64,000 nucleotides of DNA from Artemisia argyi (taxonomy: Eukaryota; Streptophyta; Magnoliopsida; Asterales; Asteraceae), in contig CM060703.1 of assembly GCA_030686995.1 (NCBI GenBank), forward strand, positions 119,518,861 to 119,582,860, written 5' to 3'. Of this stretch, positions 10,895 to 21,311 are shown one piece after another. The position numbers were made by a program, and so were the translations under genes. Each line of letters begins with the position of its first letter. Position 1 is the stretch's first letter. Below the pieces are notes generated by a model. That model was given only the letters and a program-made list of their open reading frames with translations, had not been told where the DNA came from and ran no database searches.

Positions 10895-12120
10895 GTTTCT
10901 AGCAGCTTTTCAAGGTTATATAAGATACTTATATGAACTAATCAGTTCACGTCAACAACTTTTAACCATTTCAAACCATATTGAAATTTTAAGATAAATT
11001 AAGCATATACTAAATTTAAAGGAAAAACTCAAATTTGATTGATGAAGTGAATTTAGAATACACTGAAAAATGACGATTACAATTTTAAAACTGACCTAAA
11101 TACTTAATAAGCTAAATTAACATAATTCAACATACAAGATTACAACAATTAAAAAACTAACTGCTTCCTGCTTCCAGCATCACCCTCCTTTAAATAGCCT
11201 TCAAATTAGGGTTTTTGAGGTCCATTGTCTCTTTCCCAACACTAATACCAGCCCTTGGATGAGTACGGTTTGATCCTGGCCGTTGGAATGTCTTGGCGCC
11301 AAAAAATTTGTACAACAAGCATGCTTTTGATAACGTGTTTAGGATTGATATGAGTGGGATTAGGGGACTGTTTGGGGGCTGTAGAGATAGGTGTGATTAT
11401 GAGGGGGGGGGGGGGAAGTCACATGTGAGTGGTATTGGGGAGGGTGGTTTTGGCAGGGAGGGAAAGGGTGGTATTGGAGATGGTCAAAAGAGGGTCAAAG
11501 GGTCAAAGGTGGAAGGGTTGACTGGAGATTAATATTAAAACGGGGAGTAGGGTTTTGGGCTAGGGGGAGATGGGCTTGGGGTTTTGTTATTGGATTTGGA
11601 TAAAACAAAGGGTCCGTATGGTATTTGTTATAACAAGGACCCCTTTTGTAATTTCTCAAAAGATGGGGGCTGAAATTGTAGATTTCCCAAAGTATTCACA
11701 AGGACCACTATTGCCAACCTCCAATAACACAAGGACCATTATTTTCATTTTCCACATTTTAAAAATTCCCAGGGACCATTTTTGTACTTTTCTAAACTGC
11801 AAGGACTAAAGGTGTAATTTTCTCAAACTTTTTATCTAAGGATTTGTTTTGACAATTTTTGAATTCCAAAGGACTTGGGTTGACTTTTCTTTCATAAAAA
11901 CGCTCAGGGACTAGTTTTGTAAATTTTTGAAAGTTGGGGGACTGAAACTGCCAATTGTGCAAACTTTGTTCATTTTTTATTGTTTTTACTCATTTTGCAT
12001 CTGAAATGTATAAAATACAATCCCTGGGATATTTTTAGTATTTTGATGCATATTTGAGCGTTTTTGGATGTTTTGGCAGTTTAAATACGACAAAAATGAT
12101 GAGTGTTTGAGCACTCATCA
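8622..12120 (-). repeat. E1 5' LTR (3499 bp)
   Basis: Runs from TGATTGGTCC next to the primer site to ACTCATCA. It contains an extreme AT-rich tract of TAATTAAT-like words (about 8990-9350), a poly-T run (about 10853-10891), and the U3 repeats of AGGGACC type (about 11630-11940). Short ORFs inside it (for example 9921-10166) have no recognisable domains and are not annotated as genes. Confidence 0.93.
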
Positions 12121-12321
12121 GTCTGCAGTGCCCCATGACCTGGACATGTTAACGTGGGGTGTCATGAGCTTAGTGCAATAATACTCTATCATTACTTTTC
12201 CACAACCCAAGGGTTTCAGCTGAACCCGATGGAAAACCCTATAACAAACCTAAATGTATGACTCTCACTCAACCTTAGTATTGACCTTTAAGCATGCTAT
12301 CTATGAATTGGGGGTGTTACA
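12121..12321 (-). mobile_element. LTR fragment interrupted by E1
   Basis: Ends GGGGGTGTTACA on the plus strand, so read on the minus strand it starts TGTAACACCCCC, the usual start of Tekay/Del-type chromovirus LTRs. Only about 200 bp lie in the window; the rest would be left of E1. Lineage call is from the terminal motif only. Confidence 0.4.
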
Positions 12322-13200
12322 AAAGTTTTGAGATTCTTTTTTTTTAACACTTTACTACTTTTTTTTTAGTAAGCCACCGATATACTTTTGTGTGAAATTA
12401 AAATGGATTTTTCTGACTTGTGTCTTAAATGAATCAGTTAAGTACAAAAAAAATACTTAGAGACTCACATAAAAGTATAGAAAAATATACTTTTGTGTGA
12501 ATTTTTAAGTCCTTTTTTGTGAATCAAAAAGTACTTTTTGTGTGCTTAAATTGTACCCCTAGAGTAAGTTAGAAAAACTCAATTAAAATAACCATGATTT
12601 ATAGAAGAGATGCAATGATGGATAACATAAAAACGAAGGATAAAACCGACCCGGAGAAAAAAACTCGGTCAGTAAAAACCTGGCCCAAGAAAACCATATT
12701 TCAAAATTATGAGAATACTAGTTAGTGCATACTCTACTTGAGATTTTTAGATCCGCAAATGCTTCTATTGTACAATTCCATTTTTCAAGATTCCTATTAA
12801 CATTGATGGGTAATTGGTCACAAAATAAACACAATCTACGAAATTAAAAAATATGGCTATATAAAAAATAAAAATAAAAATTACTGAGCAAAAAAAAAAA
12901 AGGTAGCTACATTATTTCTAATCAACAAGTTGATTGCACAAAAGCCAACAAACCGGCGGCCTCAAGAAACAAAGGCCACTGTAGGCATACGAAGACATCT
13001 GCACGGCTACACCAACAAAGACCAAATTTGACAAAAAGCATTACAAGTCCCGCATGAACTCAGACAATCAGACTATTTATTGTCTTTTTGCTAATTCGAC
13101 ATAAAATGACCCACAAAGAAGTATGCCGGACCACAGCATAACATTTCCTTTGGTCTTCATAGAACAAGAGTCGGATAAGGTCAATATTACCATTTCTATT
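12322..13200. other. Host intergenic DNA, no gene seen
   Basis: AT-rich DNA without an ORF of interest. It includes a 14 bp near-perfect hairpin at 12466-12499 inside a patch of related ACTTTTTGTGTG words, which may be a decayed foldback element. The last 70 bp (13130-13200) resemble 13665-13735 on the other side of the solo LTR. Confidence 0.6.
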
Positions 13201-13610
13201 TGTTGACGTATATGTCCGGACGGTGCGTGCCGAAGGGGACGTATCCGGCCGAACACGTGACGAAGGAACAGTTTCCTATGACACGTGGGAATTGTACTTG
13301 CGCTGTCACACCAGAGATTTTAAGGGATTATCTCAGGTCTAGGTCTTGAAACCTACTAACTAGGCCAGTCTTGGGTCTACAAAAGGTAACAAGGTTGGAT
13401 AGCATAAATACTCACAATCCCATTTATTATGAAACTAACTCACATTTATTATCATACCGACCCATACTCATTCTCACACCGGAGCATGGTCCTAGGATAA
13501 TACCCGGGGCAAGGCTAACGTGTGCTTTATTCTTCGTAGGTCTCTCGGATCTCTCTCAACCCAAGGACTCTTCGCAAGATAATTCCGAGGATCAGATTTT
13601 TACTTAAACA
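13201..13610 (+). mobile_element. Solo LTR, 410 bp
   Basis: Starts TGTTGACG and ends TTAAACA, flanked on both sides by the perfect 5 bp duplication CTATT (13196-13200 and 13611-13615). No internal region is present, so it is a recombination product of a full element (or a very small element). It contains two CACGTG G-boxes (about 13254 and 13283) and lies about 340 bp upstream of the DC1 gene start. Its 3' half shares words (CACCGGAGC, AAGGCTAAC, GTAGG) with the LTR fragment at 39596-40085. Strand assigned from that resemblance, weakly. Confidence 0.8.
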
Positions 13611-13615
13611 CTATT

Positions 13616-13951
13616 ATGGTGGCTTATAAAAAAATTAACATACAAGCATCAAATATGCAGGCTAGGACCACATTATGCATTTCTTTCGTCCTCATAGAAC
13701 AAGAAGTCATAATGCAAGCAATACCATTTCTACAATGGTGGCCAAATTTGAGTTGGACTCTTACGTAAACTTTTAAACTGAGTAGCTTATATGCATGACC
13801 ACCCTAAAAACCGAGTCAAAATGAAAAGTTTCGTCAACACTCAACAGGAAACCTATTGCTTCTATAAATAGATACAACAATAGCACTTGGATAATCAGGA
13901 TAAGTACATAACACTAAGATCTCACATCTATACCAAGCCAAATTACTTCTG
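13616..13951 (+). promoter_or_regulatory. Promoter and 5' UTR of the DC1-domain gene
   Basis: A TATA box (TATAAATA) lies at 13863-13870, about 82 bases before the ATG at 13952, giving a predicted start site near 13895 and a 5' UTR of about 55 bases. The stretch 13665-13735 is a diverged copy of 13130-13200, now separated by the solo LTR, so the upstream region had been locally duplicated before or around that insertion. Confidence 0.6.
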
Positions 13952-14329
13952 ATGGCACCATTGTCCACTAACGCATTAGTAGCACACTTCTTGCACCCAT
14001 CTCACAAACTCACTGAGCATAATGACGATACACCATACATCTGTGACGGCTGCAAGATTGTTGGAAACGGGACACGGTTCAGCTGCGCCTCCTGCCAATT
14101 TGACTTGCATGTTTACTGCGCCAAGTGTCCCACCAGGCTCACCTCCACCACGAACCACCCCCACACAATGAGTCTTGTGGTTTACAAACCTAAACTCAAC
14201 CAAACAGAACCTTGTCAAATCTGTCGAAAACCAATTCAGGGCCTTGTGTACGAGTGTAAGATCTGCAGTTTCTTGGTTCACCCACTCTGTGTGTCGCGAA
14301 ATTCAGGACGGGATCGGGGTTCTGCACTC
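13952..14329 (+). pseudogene. DC1-domain protein gene, 5' part (split by E2)
   Basis: Encodes the first 126 residues of a cysteine/histidine-rich DC1 (C1-like zinc finger) protein, a plant family that binds zinc and is often linked to stress and hormone responses; exact role unknown. The first DC1 repeat uses H15, H18, C31, C34, C45, C48, H53 and C56; the second uses H71, C88, C91, C102, C105, H110 and C113. No signal peptide or membrane segment. The frame stops at 14330 only because the TGA that opens the E2 LTR falls exactly on a codon boundary. The rest of the gene continues in the same frame at 26839. Without the element and one copy of the duplication the gene would encode about 209 residues with no other lesion, so it was probably functional until the insertion. 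Confidence 0.93.
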
Positions 14330-17300
14330 TGATTCCTCCCGAACCGTCACTTATTTATCACACAAGCTAACCACTTATGAATGGTTAACCGTAATATCTA
14401 AATGGAGCCCGGGAGGAAAAGCAAAGTTAATCCATGGGAGTTAAGTACAGAAAAAGTACGTGAGTACAGAAAAGTACATCCCCGGGTCGTTATGTCCCAA
14501 CGAGGTGTGAACGTGATAGTACAATGACTTGTAATGTGTTGAAATAATATGTATATAGAAAAATGGGAATCTGAATGACTAACACTGGAATGTGAATAGT
14601 AATAGCTCTGTCACAGCTACGTCAATAAAAACGTACAATCAGAAACCCTAAAATGATAAAGTATTTACAAACGTACGTTTAGATTTAAATAAACATAAAC
14701 GTAACGAATAAAACAAAACATTCCCAAAGAGGGAATTTGCATGCCTTAACGGCTTAAATGCAAATTAAAAGAAACTAAAATAAATAACTATATTTACAAT
14801 GTTATTATAATAATAAGAAAACCTAGAAACCTAAAACGTGTACGTAAACGTTTAAATAAACGTCTACGTACAAAATAAAAGTGAATACCGTTAAATATAA
14901 CTCCCACAAATGTGAAAATTATATTTTTAGAATCCTAAAAGAATAAGAAAATTATTAGAAATTTAAAATTATTTATTATACTATTATATTAATTTTTATT
15001 AATTAAAAACTATTATTTATTATTTAATAAATACCTAACAAATAAGAAAATGTAAAATAAACCCAAATAAATAAAACTATGAAATTGAAAAGTCTATTAT
15101 ATTATAAAATGAATTAAAAAAAACTAATTATATATTTATTTTACAAGTATTTTATTTATTATTAATTATTTACTATTAAATATTACCTAAAAATAAGAAA
15201 ACTAGAAATAAAGCCTAAATAAATAAAATAAAAAGATAGAAAAGTCTAACTAAATATAAAAGAATTTCTGAAACTAAAATTATATTTATTATACACCTAT
15301 ACTATTTATTACTAATTATCTATATTTAAAAAGTATTAAAAACTATTATTTAATTATTAAAAGTACTAAACAGTAAAAGAAAAATCTCAAACTTTTTACA
15401 TAATTCTAAAATAAATATAAGAAGCTAGGAAAATTATAAAAATGATAGCTTATGTACAGAAATAAGCTGATGGGCAATAAGCTTCTTAAATAGAAGCTAT
15501 CACTTAAGCTTATAGTGGTTCTTTTTGGTTTTTCTGTTTTCTGAATTAACTACATACTTATATTAAACATGTATGATGAAGATGGGACTGTGCATACAAA
15601 AGGAATAAGCTGTTTTAACAGCTTATGACCACTTCAGTAGAGCTTTATGCTCACAGTTGGGTCATAAGCTTGAAACAAGCTTATGAAAGGCTGCAAACAG
15701 GAAAAAAAAAGTCAAGTATCAAGTACACATATCCAATTGACAAATATAAACAGATATATGCACTTGACTTGGCCAAATAAACAAAATGTGAGCTTTTGGT
15801 TTAGACAGTCAAGCTTGTTGCTTGACTTGGATGGATTGGAAGCTTAAATGAGCTTAGTAAAAGCTCCACACTTGAAAACAAAGAAAGAAAAGGCTGTGCA
15901 CATGATTATAGACAGGAAACAATCAAGATTGTATCCTGGGATTGTGCACAGGAGTATAAACTTATGGTTTAGTCAGTTGAGCTTGTAAAGCTCAACTTGG
16001 ATGGATTTGAGGATGTTAAGCCTGGTATAAGCTTTCACTCAATAATAAAAAGATAAATTATATTTGTACAAGTATAATGGACTATTATGAACAAGCTGGA
16101 ACAATGTAAATCACTTATAAGCTTGGTATAAGCTAATAAGCAATACCAAAGTACACAGAACCAAACACCCCTGCAGTCAAATGTTTGAGCAATTTAAGCT
16201 CATTAAATAAGCTTCAAAAGCCAAATAAGAAGTGAAAGCTGCAAGATGTTCTGGTAGGCTTCTCAAAAATCCCAAGCTCACCTAGTGGGATCCATTAGGT
16301 AGATTGTGAGGGGCTTATGAAAAAGCTCCCATTTGACTGAGTATGGTGAAGACCAGCATACACATCAAAATGGGACACACAAAAAGTCATAAGCAGCCTT
16401 TATTAATAAGCTGCAAAATGTAATTAAAGCCTTTGGACTTATTAACTGGTTGGTTAGCTTCTATAAGAAACCAATTTTACAAGCTAAGTCCTAGCCATAA
16501 GCCTTTTTGTGAGCTTATGAAGTTTAGTGAGTAAGTGTGAGTGTGCTAATGAACAGTGCACTCTTCAAAATTGGGACAAGTTACAAGCTTGTTGCAGCCC
16601 TAGTAAATAGGCTACAACATGAAAATTAAACCTAGGACCTTAAGTTTTGGTTGATCAGCTTCATAAGGAACCAAAAATCATAAGCTAAGGCCAAGGAATA
16701 AGCTTTATGCAAGCTTATGAAAATGCTATTAAGTTCCTGAGTATATACTGGTGAACAGTATACTCAGGATAGGGATAAGTTAAAGCTTATTGCAGCCCTA
16801 CTTAATGAGCTACAATTTGAATATAAGGAATGGGATCATGAAGTTTGGTGGTCTGGTTTCAAGGAAAACCAAATTACACAAACCCTAGATCACTAAAGTG
16901 CTTAATGAGAGCTTAAGGAAATGGTGCAAGTCCACAAGTGGACTGTTGTGAGTGGGCAAACAAAAGCTCTCAAAACTTATATAATAAGCTGTTAAATGAT
17001 CAACCAACACTGAGGGTTTGATTTGGATAGCTTGCCTCTCATAAGGCCAAGAATCACAAGCTCAAGCTTAATGGGGAGACTTTTTAAAGCTTTATGAAGA
17101 GCAACTCATCACACTGTTTGCTTCAGTGTGATGAGTGGTAAGTAACAAAAAGTTGTAAGGTGAATAAGCTACTCTAAAAGCTATAAAAGGAAAATAAGAC
17201 ACAAACTAAACAAATGCCACTAGGGCAACACAAAAATGCCAAACTCACTAGAATGGGTCAAATCCATAAGCTTGTGCAAGCTTATGAGTTTGACTGCATT

Positions 17301-19826
17301 CCAGTGAGACAGGGCAAAAACAGGCTCAAAAAAATACTCAAATAAGCACTTAAATAAGCAAATTAAAAATTAACAAAAATACAACAGATAGATTAGCCAC
17401 ATATCTAAATTACCCTAAATGGATTTAACCAGAAACATAAAAACAAAGTTATAACAAAATTATACTTTTTATTCAAAAACAGAAAATTGAAATTGACTAT
17501 TTTACAAGAAATCAAAAGTTTGACCAAAGTGAAATTAGAAGCTAATCTATGGACAGATTATGCTATGTTAAGCTATAATAACAAGAAATTAACAAACATT
17601 AACAAGAATTTAATACATATGCAAGATTCTAGGTCTTACCAATCTCAAAATTCTCATATATGAACTGTCAAGTGTCAAGTTGACATTTCCACATGCTAAA
17701 CTCTTTGATTAAGACTTATCTGAGTTACTTATGTTATATTAGACCCAAATGGAACAAAAACAACACCTATTACAGACTATAACTCAGATTTGTCCATAAA
17801 ACCAAACAACCCTTTAATGCACTTGAAATGAGACTTTCTAAACAAATCACTGTATAATCTTATTGCATCAAATCCAGAGGTCATCCTTTATCAAAGGAGA
17901 CCTTTTTTAGTTCTAACAAATTGTTAAACAAGCCCAAACCAATGATTATCATCAATCATCATATTGACAGTTAAATTGTATTACAAAGCACAACTCAAAT
18001 CCAAAACATAATTAATTAAATTTAGACTAAATAAACAATAACAAACAACATTTAAACAAGAAAATATGAAAAGGAACACAAATAAATAAACAAAACAGTA
18101 ATTTGAAAAATTATAAAAAGATGGGCTTACAACTAGATTCCAACTGAGATCAATGAAACAAGGACCAAGATCATACCCTACAGCTCCCAAATGAGCTTCT
18201 AAACCATGATCAATCATAAAACACCCTGCTCCAATTCATCAATCTTCATCACCACTGATTTTTAATTTATTATTGATTTTCTACATTTTTTATCTATTTT
18301 TGAAATTAAAAAGAACAAAGCTGAATTAAAGTTTCTGAAAGCTTTGTGAGCTTTGTCATAGCTCACATGAGCTTATGGAATCCAGTAAACAACCATATTT
18401 AAACAGAATTTAAAAATGATTTGGAAAAGTAAAATGGTACCAATCTGCAAAACATGAATTTAAAGAGTAACATGACATTTAAACTGAAAAGAGAGTTCAT
18501 TACACTACTTTGAAGATAAAGTACAACATTTGAAAGCAATAAAAGTTTTAACTAAGAAAAACAGTAAAATTAAGTTACACTAATGACCTAGGCTAATCCA
18601 AAGGTGATTATTTCTGTGCTTTTCTTCTTCTTCTTATAGCCTCTTGACTCCTTGGAGATCACTCTTAAATTCCCATCATCAATCCTGGCCATTGGATGAG
18701 TCAAACTCATCTTGCCCGTTTAAACTACTTTTGGCGCCAAAATCGTCACACGTGGCTAGGGTCAGTTACAGAGCAATTAATGTACCTTGGTGTGTTGTGG
18801 AGAGTTGGGGGGACAAGATAGAGTAGTTTGGTGGCAAGTGAGGAGAGTTGGCAGCAAAAACAGAGAAAGGTGAGGTGAGGTGAAGTGTTGAAGGTAGGAA
18901 TGCATTAATGGATTATGGGCTGAGGTGTAGGTGTAAGGAGTGTGAGGGAGAAGTAGGTGATGAGCTGTAAAGGGGTGAGTTCAAGTGGTGGTGTTACAGG
19001 TGGCTATGGAGTGAGGTGGAGGGTGAAGGCGGTTTGGTTGTTTGTTTGACTGCAGGGTTGACCCTGCGTTTTATTTAAATACAAAAGGGGGTGGGCTGGT
19101 TTTTTTGTTGGGCCAGGCTTTGGTTTGGATTGGATTTTGGATTTAAAGGATTTGGATTTAAGGGTATTAAGTGGATCCGTTTGGTTTTTTTGTAAATAAT
19201 AGCCCAAGGACCAAAGTTGTAAACTTCTTAAAGTTGAGGGACTGAACCTATAACAATTTCAAAGTTATCACAAGGACTAATATTTATAAGTTTGATAAAC
19301 CAATGGACCTAAATTTCATTTTTACAATTTAGAACACCCCGGGGACCATTTATGTAATTTTCCAAAGTTTAGGGGTTGAAATTGTAATTTCTCTACAGTT
19401 ATCAAAATTGTTACAATTTGTCATTCATGCATAGTTCAAGGGTATTTTATGTTAATTTCCAAGTTTTGAATATCCAGGGACCATTTTTGCCAATTTTGAT
19501 ACTCGAGGGGTAAAAGTTGCCAGATTGTGTAAACTTTTATCCAGGGATCATTTGTGAATATTTTTGGTTTCCCAAGGACTTAAGTTGACTTTTATTCTAT
19601 TTGAAACCTTCAGGGACTAGTTTTGACAATTTATGAAACTTGAGGGACTGAAACTGCCAATTATGCAAATTTTGTACGTTTTTCATCTGTTTTTGCATAT
19701 TTTGCATTTGAAACATATAAAACACACTTCTAAGATATTTTCAGTATTTTGATGCATATTTGAGTGTTTTTGTATGTTTTGGCAGCTCAGATTGGTATAA
19801 AATGATGAGTATTTAGACACTTATCA
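14330..19826 (-). repeat. E2 3' LTR (5497 bp)
   Basis: Contains an AT-rich tract (about 14900-15430), a 2 kb stretch dense in AAGCTTAT / ATAAGCTT words (about 15440-17300), and degenerate AGGGACC-type repeats in U3 (about 19200-19660). No ORF with recognisable domains. Confidence 0.93.
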
Positions 19827-20830
19827 ATCCCCCACACTAAACTATTGCTAGTCCCTAGCAATCTTTTGAGAAAAACTTAATTGATTTGAAAAACTCTTTA
19901 CCAAAAGCCATCACTTCTGGAGTAGCCAGGTGTAAGAACTGTGGTACACCTGATAACCGTGTGATTTTGAGCAAACCACCAGCTGTCAACGGATTTGATT
20001 TGTCTTTACCAAAAGCCGTTTGCTTCTGGGCTAGCCAACTCTTGATGGAATAGTCAACATCTTGGTGAGCTGATTACCAATTATGGTTTTTCCACTGCCT
20101 TTACCACAAGCCATAATCTTGCGGGCTAGTCAACTCATTCGCTTTTTAGGATATGGCGAGTTGAGGTACCATAGAATTTTGGGCAAATTGCAAGCCATAA
20201 ACGGATTTGAGATATCTTTACCAAGAGCAGTTTGCTACTGGATTAGCCAATCCTTATGTGTTTTAGACATGGTGGATTGATTACCATTTGTTGTGTTTAG
20301 TACAAAGTACTAACACCAAATGAAAAAATTTTAAATTTTGGTCATTTTTTGGAAAAAGGGCATACAAGGGTATATAATTGATTAAATTCGCCAAAATTTC
20401 CCCCCCCACACTTAGAAATGAATATTGTCCTCAATATTCAAAGTCCCGGCTATTATGTTGAATCCTTAAACGTAAAAAAATAACATTTAAAACTAAGTGG
20501 GGTAACACAACAATTATTTTATTTTTCTGTATTTACAATTTTTTTTTTTTTTTTTTAATTTCAATTTTCAATATTTATACAACATGTGGGGCATCTCCCC
20601 CACACTTAGGTGGTATACACGGGTGAAAACCCATGTTTATGCTATTGTTTTTTATTCCCGAGTCGCTAGCTTGACTCGACCCCGAATTAAATTGTCCATG
20701 GGGAAATGGAGTGGGATTGCCACTTACAGATTCGGTGAGAAATTGGAGTGGGATTGCCACTCACAGAATTATAAATGCTAAGGTTAGGAGATTATTTTTG
20801 ATTTTTAACTTTATAATGTTTTTGTATTTT

Positions 20831-20835
<5 letters not shown>

Positions 20836-20917
<82 letters not shown>
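20836..20917. repeat. (TA)n microsatellite
   Basis: About 40 TA units inside E2. Poly-Tyr-Ile frames across it are artefacts. Confidence 0.95.
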
Positions 20918-20919
<2 letters not shown>

Positions 20920-21286
20920 AAGGAAAAGAAAGATCCTAACAACCGCCCCTCGAAAGGGAATCTGGGTCTGACAGAGCTCAGCAACTGTAAACAGCCAACA
21001 ACCAAATGTTGTAACTGAGGGACTCATCAAACTGGGCAAGTTGTGTGCAAAGGAAAAATGTTTTTGTATTTTATATTCTTTATGAAATGAAATATGATAT
21101 AGTATATGTAATCACTACCTCCCAGGCTAGTGTCAAGTTTACCACGCTAGCTAATCACTTGTGAATGATTAACTGTAATAAATATGTTCTGACAGCCCGG
21201 AAGTTGAATGATAAAGTATATATAATATACATACAAGTATAGATATTTCAACAAAATACAAAATACAAGTCATAGTAGGCAGCACA

Positions 21287-21306
21287 CCTCCCCGGCAGCG
21301 GCGCCA
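21287..21306 (-). promoter_or_regulatory. E2 primer-binding site, tRNA-Asp
   Basis: Same 20 bases as in E1 (TGGCGCCGCTGCCGGGGAGG on the minus strand), five bases from the 5' LTR. Confidence 0.9.
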
Positions 21307-21311
21307 AAATT

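Larger units (their letters stand above)
1..12120 (-). mobile_element. E1: Athila-type Ty3 LTR retrotransposon, left LTR truncated by window
   Basis: A minus-strand Ty3 element: 3' LTR at 1-1412 (cut by the window start), internal region 1413-8621, 5' LTR 8622-12120. The LTRs begin TG and end CA on the plus strand. The primer site is complementary to tRNA-Asp, which with LTRs of about 3.5 kb and the domain order gag, protease, RT, RNase H, integrase is characteristic of the Athila lineage. The comparable part of the two LTRs (about 1.25 kb) differs at roughly 15 positions by eye plus a 15 bp deletion in the right copy, so the insertion is fairly recent. The polyprotein frame is broken by four in-frame stops and two frameshifts, so it cannot make its own enzymes. 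The right-hand flanking five bases are GTCTG; the matching left duplication lies outside the window. Confidence 0.95.
19827..21311 (-). other. E2 internal region, non-coding
   Basis: From the LTR inward: polypurine tract (19827-19842), adjacent hairpin (19844-19862), four tandem hairpins (19901-19920, 20009-20029, 20104-20124, 20221-20241), two further polypurine-like tracts (about 20401-20413 and 20594-20611), the palindromic-loop hairpin (20659-20678), a 24 bp direct repeat around 20704-20765, a (TA)n run, then a leader holding a diverged partial copy of the LTR start (about 21121-21205), and the tRNA-Asp primer site (21287-21306). Nothing of gag or pol is left. Confidence 0.85.

Noticed and set aside
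13976..14281. 101-codon minus-strand frame
   Set aside because: Antisense shadow of the DC1 domains, which are unmistakable on the plus strand.
20711..21039. Open frames on both strands made of Tyr-Ile repeats
   Set aside because: They are the two readings of the (TA)n microsatellite inside E2.
21287..21306. tRNA gene-like strings
   Set aside because: They are primer-binding sites (18-20 bases) next to LTRs; no tRNA body is present. The same applies at 8597, 51366, 38376 and 60666.
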